This document shows positions 9,466 through 16,952 of a stretch of DNA of 64,000 nt, piece after piece. A program made the translations under genes and the position numbers. Source of the DNA: Crocinitomicaceae bacterium (lineage in GTDB: Bacteria; Bacteroidota; Bacteroidia; Flavobacteriales_D; Crocinitomicaceae); assembly GCA_030833845.1 (NCBI GenBank), contig JAURGK010000001.1, forward strand, positions 1 to 64,000, read 5' to 3'. The notes beneath the pieces were generated by a model. That model did no database searches, was not told where the DNA came from, and saw nothing but the letters and a program-made list of their open reading frames with translations. Within the stretch, counting starts at the first letter, position 1. Every line of letters starts with the position of its first letter.

Positions 9466-10542
9466 TCAGCGCAATTTCTTCTTTTCGAGTTGGGTTTTCA
9501 AGTCTCCTTTGTTGAAAGCGGCTGCTCCTTCAGGACCATGGTAGAATTTAACCACATTTCCATTCCATAGGTATACAACACCCGGAACCTCCCGATCATT
9601 GCCCAAGGCCCCCCAAAACTCTATGATATCCATAACCTTATAGTTATATGTGGCCCCGGCAAATTCGAAAAACGAAGGGATTTCTTCTGCCGCTTCATCC
9701 ATGAATAAAATTTGCATCTCTGGAAAACCTGGAATACTATTTTTCATCGCCGTCAATTGCTTGGCTGTTGCACGGCAATGATCGCAACTTGGCGCAAAGA
9801 AGCAGAGAATTTTTTTACCTTCATTGATATTTGAAAAATACTTCTCATACCCAGACTTTTTCATTTTGGGCCCTTCAGGCTTGGGTGCTACTTCATTTGT
9901 TGAATCCTTTTTTTGATCTGAAATAGATGTGGAGTCAATGAGCATTGTTTGAGTGGTGCTTTTTGAGGGCTGTGGTTGCTTGTCGTTGGAGCTCGATTGT
10001 GTTTGAACTGCGGCCTTGTATGTGGGAATAGTCACAAACATTAAAAGCATACTTAAGCTAAGAATGGTAGTCAAAAACCAAAAATTTGATTTTTCTGGCC
10101 AAGATTTGCCGTAGCGTTTGCTCAATAAGATGAGCAGCCCGATGGAGAGGATATTTTTCATAATTGCTTCTAAAGGAGTCATGGGTAGTAGAGCGCCAAA
10201 GCAACCACAGTTGCCCGAATTTCCGGAGGTAATGATTTGAATGATCAAATGAACAACAAAAATGGAAAGCATCGCAATGAGCGCCGGAATGACCCTTTTA
10301 TTCAAATCAAACGGGAAGAGCAATAAGGCGCCTAGCCCAAATTCAATGCCAATCAATGATCTTGAAAAAATTTTAGCCCATTCTATAGAAAAACCCAAAG
10401 GATACAATTGCTTAATTTCAAACATGGAAATCGTGCCATAGGCAGAAGGGTCCGGATATATTTTACCATATGCTGAAACGATAAACAAACTTGCAATAAG
10501 TATGCGTATGCTCCATGGTAAGTATCTTTCTATTGGGTGCAT
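9466..10542 (-). CDS. MauE/DoxX-type membrane protein fused to a thioredoxin-like domain
   Basis: The 358-residue protein has an N-terminal four-helix DoxX/MauE-like membrane domain (about 1-140) with a CGCFG pair at 112-116. One more helix follows (155-175), then a Ser/Thr/Lys-rich linker (180-230) and a thioredoxin-fold domain with a CDHC active site at 253-256. Thiols in the membrane half next to a periplasmic thioredoxin suggest electron transfer for disulfide exchange outside the cytoplasm, similar in logic to VKOR or DsbD fusions. I infer this; it is not proven. The gene order DUF1599, this protein, tpiA, prmA is one I recall from other Bacteroidota. Confidence 0.85.
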   Translation of the reverse strand: MHPIERYLPWSIRILIASLFIVSAYGKIYPDPSAYGTISMFEIKQLYPLGFSIEWAKIFSRSLIGIEFGLGALLLFPFDLNKRVIPALIAMLSIFVVHLIIQIITSGNSGNCGCFGALLPMTPLEAIMKNILSIGLLILLSKRYGKSWPEKSNFWFLTTILSLSMLLMFVTIPTYKAAVQTQSSSNDKQPQPSKSTTQTMLIDSTSISDQKKDSTNEVAPKPEGPKMKKSGYEKYFSNINEGKKILCFFAPSCDHCRATAKQLTAMKNSIPGFPEMQILFMDEAAEEIPSFFEFAGATYNYKVMDIIEFWGALGNDREVPGVVYLWNGNVVKFYHGPEGAAAFNKGDLKTQLEKKKLR

Positions 10543-10604
10543 GGTATGTGATTTTGATTAAAATTAGAGGCAACCATCCAATTGCAGAAATCTTTAACAG
10601 GCTC

Positions 10605-11144
10605 TTAACAATTTTGCAAATGAATGAGTGCAAAAACACTGTAGTTCAACATGTCAAAATAATTACCCTCGACGCCTTCAGATATTTGGGTGGCTCCGGC
10701 ATTATCTTCAATTTGCTTGATGCGCATTATTTTTGAGAGTATAAGGTCTGTTAAAGAACTAACCCGCATGTCTCTCCAAGCCTCCCCATAGTCGTGATTC
10801 TTGCGCTCCATCAGTTCTTTTGCTTCTTTGGCAATGGCATCGTAATAACGAATGGCATCTGCTGCTTGCATGTTGTCTTGAAGGGATGCAGGCTCGCGTA
10901 CTTGAATAATCGCCATGATACAATAGTTTACAATACCCTGAAAAGCGTCTTCGAAAGTCTCACCCACCAGATTTTTACCCGTTTGCTGAATGGTTCGAAT
11001 GCGCTGGGCCTTGATAAATAATTGATCTGTGAGTGAACTAGGGCGCAAAATGCGCCAAGACAAACCATAGTCGAGAGATTTTTTTTCAAAAATCTCTCGA
11101 CAAATAGTCATTACATTTGTGTATTCTAATTGTGTTTGTGTCAT
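10605..11144 (-). CDS. DUF1599 protein with an internally duplicated domain
   Basis: The two halves share the same pattern: KKSLDYGLSWRILRPSSLTDQ in the first and RKNHDYGEAWRDMRVSSLTD in the second, each followed by a basic helix (KAQRIRTIQ, KIMRIKQIE) and a closing NY(C/S)(I/V)(M/F)A(I/L)I. This is the DUF1599 family (nucleotide modification associated domain 1). The biochemical role is not known to me. I start it at the ATG encoding MTQTQLEY; its codon shares a CATG with the folP start on the other strand. An upstream ATG four codons earlier is possible. The stop is 62 bases before the MauE fusion. Confidence 0.8.
   Translation of the reverse strand: MTQTQLEYTNVMTICREIFEKKSLDYGLSWRILRPSSLTDQLFIKAQRIRTIQQTGKNLVGETFEDAFQGIVNYCIMAIIQVREPASLQDNMQAADAIRYYDAIAKEAKELMERKNHDYGEAWRDMRVSSLTDLILSKIMRIKQIEDNAGATQISEGVEGNYFDMLNYSVFALIHLQNC
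11112..11119 (+). promoter_or_regulatory. Putative -7 box for folP
   Basis: TACATTTG matches the Bacteroidota TAnnTTTG box and lies 24 bases before the folP ATG, inside the first codons of the divergent DUF1599 gene. No convincing -33 TTG is seen. It argues for the ATG at 11143 over the more upstream in-frame ATG at 11119. Confidence 0.45.
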
Positions 11145-12015
11145 GAGTAAGTCCAACGAAATACAGAGCTACTTCCCCAAGAGTCAATTTTTAAATATCA
11201 AGGGGAAACTCCATGATTTCAGCACCTCAAAGATAATGGGAATTTTAAATATAACGCCCGACTCTTTTTATTCCAATAGCCGAATTCAAACCGAGGATAT
11301 TCTTCTAGAGCGAGCACATGAAATGATACAATCTGGAGCAGACATCCTTGACATTGGTGCAAATTCCACAAGGCCCGGTGCAAAGGTTCAAAGCGCAAAC
11401 CAAGAAATTGATCGCTTAGGCCCTTATCTTGAATTGCTCAAAAAAAATTTCCCTTCAATACTCCTTTCTCTTGACACCTACTACGGCGCCGTAGCACAAT
11501 TTGGCATTGATCAAGGCGTCGATATGATCAACGATATTTCGGCAGGGCAATTTGATCCGACTTTATGGTCTGTGGTTGCTAAAAATAAAGTTCCCTATAT
11601 ACTGAGTTACAACAGAGCATCACAAAACAATGTCGCTACTTCTTATTTAGACCAAAAGCGAATCATTTCTGACGCACTTATCTTTCTCTCTTCAAAAAAG
11701 GACGAACTTTTAGCGCTTGGTTGCAAGGATTTAATCATCGATCCTGGCTTTGGATTTGGGAAAAGCGTGGAAGAAAATCATGAATTACTTCAAAAAATAG
11801 AGCATCTGCACTTACTAGGCTCGCCGATAATGGTGGGCTTGTCCCGAAAATCAATGATCCACAAAGTACTGCAGTGTAGTGCAGAAGAGGCTCTCAACGG
11901 AACTTCGATTCTAAATACCCTGGCTCATAGTAAAGGTTCACGCATATTTAGAGTGCATGACGTCAGACAAATGAAAGAATTGATACAATTGTTGGAATAC
12001 CAAGATTTGCAATAA
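11143..12015 (+). CDS. folP: Dihydropteroate synthase
   Basis: Joins para-aminobenzoate to dihydropterin pyrophosphate in folate synthesis. With the chosen start it has 290 residues. Visible family motifs are IMGILNITPDSF (31-42), DIGANSTRPGA (70-80), SLDTY (109-113), MINDISAG (128-135), IIDPGFGFGKSVEENHELL (198-216) and VGLSRKSMI (231-239). Odd points: the usual MHMxGxP segment after the sixth strand is replaced by SYNRASQN, and DIGxESTRPG has Asn in place of Glu. The overall TIM-barrel pattern is intact. A longer in-frame start 24 bases upstream exists, but a -7 box overlaps it. Confidence 0.9.
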   Translation: MSKSNEIQSYFPKSQFLNIKGKLHDFSTSKIMGILNITPDSFYSNSRIQTEDILLERAHEMIQSGADILDIGANSTRPGAKVQSANQEIDRLGPYLELLKKNFPSILLSLDTYYGAVAQFGIDQGVDMINDISAGQFDPTLWSVVAKNKVPYILSYNRASQNNVATSYLDQKRIISDALIFLSSKKDELLALGCKDLIIDPGFGFGKSVEENHELLQKIEHLHLLGSPIMVGLSRKSMIHKVLQCSAEEALNGTSILNTLAHSKGSRIFRVHDVRQMKELIQLLEYQDLQ

Positions 12016-12065
12016 ATGAAACTTTTTTATGTACTTTCGTATGATTGTACAACATTAACAAGCAT

Positions 12066-13010
12066 ATGAGAGCTTTAACATTATTTTTTGCTTTAAGTTT
12101 TGCATGGATTGGACGCGCCCAAGCGCCATCGGCAAACTTTACTGTATCTGACGAGGATAACATACTTTGCCAAGGAGACTGCATTTATGTTGTTAATAAC
12201 TCCACTGGAGATGACCTCACTTACCTTTGGACATTTCAAAACGCAACTCCTGCCACTTTTATAGGTCAGAACCCTGGACCTATTTGCTTTAATACTGCAA
12301 GCACAGCAGGCCCGTTTGCCATCACGCTGAGCGCCACAAATGCACAAGGCGCTGTAAGTACAAGCACACAATTTGTAACTGTTTTGCCAATGCCATCGGT
12401 AACAAGCACTATCTCAGACACCTTAGGGGGTGTTTATGTGGTGATTGCTGACACCACCATCGATATGTTTCAAGAAGCTTACTTGTACGCAGAAGGTGCT
12501 CCAATGGGCGGAAATTTAACCTGGTATCCAAGTGGCGTTGTCCAGGATAGTATTTCGGGTTGTACCGCTTGTATTGCTGGCGATTCATTGACAGTGACTC
12601 CATTTTACACCACTTATTATGTTGTTGAGTATGGTTTAAATGGATGTTACGCTTATGATACAGTATTGGTTACTGTTAATTTTTCAAATCAAGTTCAAGT
12701 TGTGCTGCCTAATTCCTTTTCTCCAAACGGAGACGGAGAAAACGATTATTTTCGAGTTCTTACCAATGTAGATGCCAACAGCAATTTCGGCAATGACTTT
12801 GAAGAAGGAGGCGCTCTTGCCGAGATTGATTTACGAATTTTTAACCGCTACGGCCAACAGGTATTTCGTACAACAGATGTCAAAGAAGGATGGGATGGTA
12901 CCTACAAAGGAAAGGCCATGAACCCAGCCACTTATACCTATATTCTTAATTTTCGCACTATTGATGGCCGTTCTGGCTCGCGAAAAGGCAATGTGACCCT
13001 ATTTAGATAA
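12066..13010 (+). CDS. PKD-like secreted protein with T9SS type B (CHU_C) sorting domain
   Basis: A signal peptide (MRALTLFFALSFAWIGRAQA) follows the chosen ATG, which I prefer to an in-frame start seven codons upstream. The middle has a PKD/Ig-like fold (YVVNNSTGDDLTYLWTF; AITLSATNAQG). The last 95 or so residues are a gliding motility-associated C-terminal domain: LPNSFSPNGDGENDYF, LRIFNRYGQQVF and EGWDGTYKGKAM are diagnostic. Type B cargo is exported by T9SS with help from a PorP/SprF protein, and one lies only 4 bases downstream. Probably surface attached or released; its ligand is unknown. Confidence 0.9.
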   Translation: MRALTLFFALSFAWIGRAQAPSANFTVSDEDNILCQGDCIYVVNNSTGDDLTYLWTFQNATPATFIGQNPGPICFNTASTAGPFAITLSATNAQGAVSTSTQFVTVLPMPSVTSTISDTLGGVYVVIADTTIDMFQEAYLYAEGAPMGGNLTWYPSGVVQDSISGCTACIAGDSLTVTPFYTTYYVVEYGLNGCYAYDTVLVTVNFSNQVQVVLPNSFSPNGDGENDYFRVLTNVDANSNFGNDFEEGGALAEIDLRIFNRYGQQVFRTTDVKEGWDGTYKGKAMNPATYTYILNFRTIDGRSGSRKGNVTLFR

Positions 13011-13014
13011 GACT

Positions 13015-14037
13015 ATGAAAAGCAACTTTATTTTAGCTATTTGTCTAGCTTCCTCGTTAAGTGCAGCAGCCCAACAAGATCGCATCATCTCTAATTGGTC
13101 TCAGTCACAAATGATCTACAACCCTGCAGCAGTTGCTACAGGTGCGTCCGATATGAGTTTTTTCGCCAACCACCGCTCACAATGGCTGAGTATTCCTGAA
13201 ATGGGTATAGGTATGCGCAGTAACTTTTTGAATGGAGAATTTAAAGTAAAAGAAGAAGGGCTCTCTAACCGAAACAATTTTGGAGTTGGATTTAGCATAC
13301 TTAGTGATCAGACGGGCTCGGCCAATTTAACGACACTCAGTGTATCCCTACCCTTGAATTACACCATTGCTTTGGATCGCCAAAATAAGCTCAGTATTGG
13401 TATGTCGCCAGGATTTATTCAACAAGCATCAGATCGTTCATCTCAGACTTGGGAAAACCAATGGAATGGCAGTGTATTTGACCCGGCGCTTAATGTAGAA
13501 AATAGCATTAATGGCTCTTATGCCACCATGGACCTAGGAACTGGTATTTATTTCCAACACCAAATCAATAATCGCTCCTCGTTTTATGCAGGTTATGCGC
13601 TCAATCATCTGATCAAACCAAAAATGGCGTGGTCTTTTGGTGGTGATAAAATGTATATGCAAATGGTACTGCAAGGGGGTGCCGATTTAGCCACCCGTAA
13701 TCCAGACTTTAGAATACAGCCAAATTTTGTGTTTTTCCGAGTAGCAAATACCAATAGCCTGACCCTTGGCGCCACTTTTGAAAATACCATCAAAGAAGGT
13801 TCAAAAATTACTGGCATCAACAAATCAAACTGTGTCAATTACGGTGTGTATTATCGTCACAATGACGCCATTGTAGCCACCTTCGGCATGAAAGTTTCTC
13901 AATTCCGCTTTGGATTATCTTTTGATGCCAATACCTCAAAACTCAATTCGGCAACTGGTGGAATTGGTGGCGCTGAAATCTATTTCAAAGCCCTGATGAA
14001 CTATAAGAAATTCAATGCACAATCACGCATGAAATAA
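13015..14037 (+). CDS. PorP/SprF family T9SS outer-membrane protein
   Basis: The signal peptide MKSNFILAICLASSLSAAAQQ is followed by the family opening: a run ending MIYNPAAVA, then FFANHRSQW. The rest is a beta-barrel-like series of amphipathic strands (340 residues). PorP/SprF proteins sit in the outer membrane and are needed for export or anchoring of type B cargo, and the CHU_C protein directly upstream is the evident partner. A rho-independent terminator follows 29 bases after the stop, so the pair forms its own transcript. Confidence 0.92.
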   Translation: MKSNFILAICLASSLSAAAQQDRIISNWSQSQMIYNPAAVATGASDMSFFANHRSQWLSIPEMGIGMRSNFLNGEFKVKEEGLSNRNNFGVGFSILSDQTGSANLTTLSVSLPLNYTIALDRQNKLSIGMSPGFIQQASDRSSQTWENQWNGSVFDPALNVENSINGSYATMDLGTGIYFQHQINNRSSFYAGYALNHLIKPKMAWSFGGDKMYMQMVLQGGADLATRNPDFRIQPNFVFFRVANTNSLTLGATFENTIKEGSKITGINKSNCVNYGVYYRHNDAIVATFGMKVSQFRFGLSFDANTSKLNSATGGIGGAEIYFKALMNYKKFNAQSRMK

Positions 14038-14065
14038 GCCTTTAAAAGCAATCTAAATTCATAAG

Positions 14066-14095
14066 AAACCTACCATTATGGTAGGTTTTTTTTAT
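14066..14095 (+). terminator. Rho-independent terminator after the PorP/SprF gene
   Basis: A 10-bp perfect stem AAACCTACCA/TGGTAGGTTT with a 3-base loop, followed by a T-rich tail. It ends only about 10 bases before the start codon of the PqqD-like gene. Confidence 0.85.
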
Positions 14096-14104
14096 TTTTA
14101 ACCT

Positions 14105-14392
14105 ATGGATCGCTTGTTGGGTGAAATAATTCAAAGTAAAGACAATTTTGTTTGCAAGCATACTGGGGAAGAGCTGCTGCTTATCCCCCTCAAAGACAAT
14201 GTTGCAGACTTTAATCAATATTTGGTGCTCAACGAATTGGGGGCCTATATTTGGGATTTGTTAGACAGCCAATCGACCTTTGGCTATTTACATGAGAAAG
14301 TTTATGCAGAGTTTGAAGTCTCTTCCACCCAATTAAAAACTGATCTTGAGCAATTTATTGTTTCTCTTCATCAATATACTTGCAAACAATGA
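14105..14392 (+). CDS. PqqD-like peptide-binding (RRE) protein
   Basis: The 95-residue length and the pattern YLVLNELGAYIWDLLDSQ, followed by LHEKVYAEFEVS and LKTDLEQFIVSL, match PqqD-like winged-helix domains. These RiPP recognition elements bind leader peptides of ribosomal peptides and present them to modifying enzymes. Its stop overlaps the start of an HprK-like kinase (ATGA), and a nucleotidyltransferase follows, the same trio as the tailoring genes of paeninodin-type lasso peptides and of HprK-related kinase systems. A likely ligand, a 61-residue peptide with a YxxPxI motif, is encoded about 2.4 kb away on the other strand. Confidence 0.82.
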   Translation: MDRLLGEIIQSKDNFVCKHTGEELLLIPLKDNVADFNQYLVLNELGAYIWDLLDSQSTFGYLHEKVYAEFEVSSTQLKTDLEQFIVSLHQYTCKQ

Positions 14393-15258
14393 ACCCCATT
14401 GGCAGTGCTTGTGTTGCAGGATATCATTTTGCTCTATTCAATCAAAGCTCACTTCCGATAATTTTTGACATTGGCTTTAGTTCATTTCTAAAAGAACAAG
14501 TACCTTGCGCGGATAGAAACCTATCATTTCATGAGGGCTTTATTGAATTTGATATCACCGCCCGCCTTTATCAAGCAAAAAATAATGACCAGCTATTATG
14601 GGAAATAGTTGATACCAATAAAGGTAGGTGGTTTTTGGTGTACCATCCAGAAAATGGCAATTTACAACAACAAGCACAATACGACAGCAAACAAGGTTCT
14701 TGGACTATCCATTGCAAAAGCGAACAGCACCTAAACGAAGATGTACTCAATCCTTTAGCCTATCCCATGGCCCCATTGCTTTGGTATCAGCTCACCACCG
14801 AAGAGCCATTACTTTTGATACACGCCTCAGGTATCTTTGACGGAGAAAAAGGTAGGATTTTTGCAGGGTTTAGCGGTGTAGGAAAAAGTACCATGGCTAA
14901 AATTTGGCAGCAAGCCGGCGCTCAAATAATCAATGATGATCGCTTATTGATTAAAAAAGAAAACGATGGCACATGGCGCATGCACAATACACCTATGTAT
15001 TACCAAGACGAACCAAAAAGTGCCAAATTACAGCACATTTACTTCCCGTATCATCATCCGAGCAACACACATGATTTAATCCTTGGAGCCAAAGCCATTG
15101 CCCAACTTCTTGCCTTTACTATTCATCATGGTTATGACATCAAGCACCTTTTGCATCATAGCCTCATTGCCGAAGAGCTTCTAAAAGATCTGGGTGCCGC
15201 AAAACTTGGTGTCGTGCCAAATGAGCAAATCGTCCTATTCATTAAAGCAAATGAATAA
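14389..15258 (+). CDS. HprK-like P-loop kinase
   Basis: A 289-residue protein with a Walker A loop GFSGVGKST at 160-168 after a strand ending LLLIHASGIF (141-150), and INDDRLLI (181-188) as the Walker B-like acidic pair. This arrangement is that of HPr kinase-related proteins, shown in lasso peptide pathways to phosphorylate a serine of the peptide. The N-terminal 130 residues are poorly conserved. Here no HPr or PTS gene is nearby, so a peptide substrate is more likely. The ATG overlaps the PqqD stop by 4 bases; a TTG three codons upstream is a weaker start. Confidence 0.82.
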   Translation: MNPIGSACVAGYHFALFNQSSLPIIFDIGFSSFLKEQVPCADRNLSFHEGFIEFDITARLYQAKNNDQLLWEIVDTNKGRWFLVYHPENGNLQQQAQYDSKQGSWTIHCKSEQHLNEDVLNPLAYPMAPLLWYQLTTEEPLLLIHASGIFDGEKGRIFAGFSGVGKSTMAKIWQQAGAQIINDDRLLIKKENDGTWRMHNTPMYYQDEPKSAKLQHIYFPYHHPSNTHDLILGAKAIAQLLAFTIHHGYDIKHLLHHSLIAEELLKDLGAAKLGVVPNEQIVLFIKANE

Positions 15259-16348
15259 AGGTAAGTTACGTCCGGAATTGGAGCTCATGCTTCGCTTGAG
15301 CCATCCAAGTTGCACAGAGCAAAAAGCTCATACCTTACTCTCAAACCTGCCGGTCGACTTCGATTGGCAATACTTCATTGACCGAGCAATTGCTACCCAT
15401 TTTGCAGGGTACTTACTCCCCTACCCAACTTTAAATGAAACATTCTACCCCGAAGGCATTCTAAAAAAAATAAAGGCCTATCAACATCGGATATTATTAC
15501 ACGGAACACTACTCAGAGAGGCCTGCTTAAAAATTGCTACAATACTTAATCAAGAAAAAAAACCTTACGCTATACTTAAAGGCTTTGATCTACATTTTAG
15601 AAATTCAATATCTCTTAAAACAAGACAAATATCGGATATTGATATACTTATCGATGAAAATGACCTTGAGTCAATTGCCCATGTCTTAGAAGCGCAAGGC
15701 TATACCATTATCAGACACCAATATAAATCTAAATGGCATCAACAATGGCTCAAGACACATGCACCTATGAGTGCAAAACAAGAATCAGTATCCATTGATA
15801 TTCATACAAATGCCGTTGACCAAGTACACCAAATTCCATTTGAAATCAATCTCAAAGAACTATCTCAAATTAGCGTAAACGGTACGCAAGTAAATATGCT
15901 TGCCCCCGAAGTGAGCAATTTATTTCTTAAAGTACATGCATACAAGCACTTAAATGCACTCAGCAACTTAAAACCCTCAATGCTCATTGATCTATATCAA
16001 CTGAATCAATCTACTGCTGCCAAGGAAAATGAACTCAATAAAATGATCTATGAAATGGATGGTTTTACAAACCGAGTTCATACATTGAATTTCAATCAAA
16101 AACATCTATTTGATCAGTTTTTCTTAAAACAATTAGCAGGTGAAAAATTAAATTTGACTTTTCGGATCAAACGTATCTTTAAAAGATTGCGTCCTGTAAA
16201 ATCCATTTATAAGAGCATCGTACTTCTTTACTTTGATCTCTTTCCACAGAAATCATTCTTGATTTACCGATTCGGCAATGGAAATTATGTCCTGTTGCTA
16301 TTTAAACGAATTTTTGATGCGTTTGGTAAATCTTACGGGGAAAAGTAG
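15251..16348 (+). CDS. Nucleotidyltransferase family protein (NTP_transf_5 type)
   Basis: A 365-residue protein of the minimal nucleotidyltransferase type. The core has YAILKGFDL (106-114) followed by R125 and SDIDILI (128-134), giving the two metal-binding aspartates, then IDIHTN as the likely third acidic position. Proteins of this family accompany HprK-like kinases and PqqD proteins in lasso and related peptide clusters, where they are proposed to add a nucleotide or sugar phosphate to the peptide. It overlaps the kinase by 8 bases. Its last 51 bases overlap the 3-prime end of the convergent peptidase gene. Confidence 0.82.
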   Translation: MNKGKLRPELELMLRLSHPSCTEQKAHTLLSNLPVDFDWQYFIDRAIATHFAGYLLPYPTLNETFYPEGILKKIKAYQHRILLHGTLLREACLKIATILNQEKKPYAILKGFDLHFRNSISLKTRQISDIDILIDENDLESIAHVLEAQGYTIIRHQYKSKWHQQWLKTHAPMSAKQESVSIDIHTNAVDQVHQIPFEINLKELSQISVNGTQVNMLAPEVSNLFLKVHAYKHLNALSNLKPSMLIDLYQLNQSTAAKENELNKMIYEMDGFTNRVHTLNFNQKHLFDQFFLKQLAGEKLNLTFRIKRIFKRLRPVKSIYKSIVLLYFDLFPQKSFLIYRFGNGNYVLLLFKRIFDAFGKSYGEK

Positions 16349-16762
16349 AATAATCAAAACGTTTTTCAATACTTCGTTTCGACGATACAATATTTTTCTT
16401 GAAGGTTTTAGCGCTCTATGGTTGGATTTATTATTGATTGTAACAACCTTCCCTAAATACAATTCATTGCCAAACCATTCATCTTGTTCAAGATTGGAAT
16501 CACCCTGTGTACGAACCAGTAATTCTCCGTTTTCGTTTGCAATTTCCACAATTCGGTGCATAATTGCGCGCTGTTCTCTTTTGAAGGCAACTAAATCACC
16601 CAAATGCAGCTCATTGATGGGCACATATTTCAATCCAAGATTCGCTCCCTTCCATACTGAAGGAAACATACTCCAACCACTAGCCAAAAGCTCAACTGTC
16701 TTACCAGAGCGCAGCTCCGCATACATTATATCTATTAAAGAGCTCCGATTGTTTGGCTTCAC
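16298..16762 (-). CDS. S26-type (ER-like Ser/His) signal peptidase family protein
   Basis: A 154-residue protein with the order GWSMFP (Ser31), LGDLVAF (54-60), MHRIVEI (68-74) and GDSN (87-90). This is the box order of SipW/ER-type signal peptidases, where His (here His69) replaces the usual Lys as general base; Lys61 is an alternative. A hydrophobic stretch near residues 132-145 may be a membrane anchor. It starts 4 bases inside the end of the short-peptide gene, so the two are translated together. I infer that it cleaves that peptide's leader. It is too short to be a typical housekeeping LepB. Confidence 0.78.
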   Translation of the reverse strand: MKPNNRSSLIDIMYAELRSGKTVELLASGWSMFPSVWKGANLGLKYVPINELHLGDLVAFKREQRAIMHRIVEIANENGELLVRTQGDSNLEQDEWFGNELYLGKVVTINNKSNHRALKPSRKILYRRNEVLKNVLIILLFPVRFTKRIKNSFK

Positions 16763-16944
16763 CAGCCAAATTTAAATATTTTCTGAATGTATCCTTCGGG
16801 CAATTGTGGCATCGAAGGGTTGGGTGGTGGCCCAGACATCATGACTAATGAAATTTCAGTATCCAATGCAATACGCTCAATTTGCGGCGCTGTATAGCGT
16901 TTCTTTTGCTTGCTTTGAGGCGCTTGGTTTGTGATTTTTTTCAT
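16759..16944 (-). CDS. Candidate ribosomal-peptide precursor (61 aa, YxxPxI leader motif)
   Basis: The peptide has a basic N-terminus, then RYTAPQIERIALDTEISLV (16-34) and a Pro/Gly-rich tail (GPPPNPSMPQLPEG) ending IFKFGW. Tyr17-x-x-Pro20-x-Ile22 matches the YxxPxL motif that PqqD-like proteins recognise in lasso leaders. Short Bacteroidota proteins with IDNEISL-like cores beside S24/S26 peptidases seem familiar to me, but I know of no assigned function. There is no signal peptide. It starts 9 bases after the upstream T9SS cargo gene and overlaps the peptidase start by 4 bases. The core is probably within residues 36-61, with Ser37 and Ser44 as possible phosphorylation sites. Confidence 0.6.
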   Translation of the reverse strand: MKKITNQAPQSKQKKRYTAPQIERIALDTEISLVMMSGPPPNPSMPQLPEGYIQKIFKFGW

Positions 16945-16952
16945 AACCCTTA

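Noticed and set aside
16278-16775. 165-residue plus-strand frame covering the peptidase gene
   Set aside because: It is the antisense shadow of the S26 peptidase, which has all family motifs and correct overlaps on the minus strand.
14105-16944. Complete lasso peptide cluster
   Set aside because: PqqD, kinase, nucleotidyltransferase and YxxP leader fit, but no asparagine synthetase-like cyclase or transglutaminase-like B2 peptidase is present in the window.
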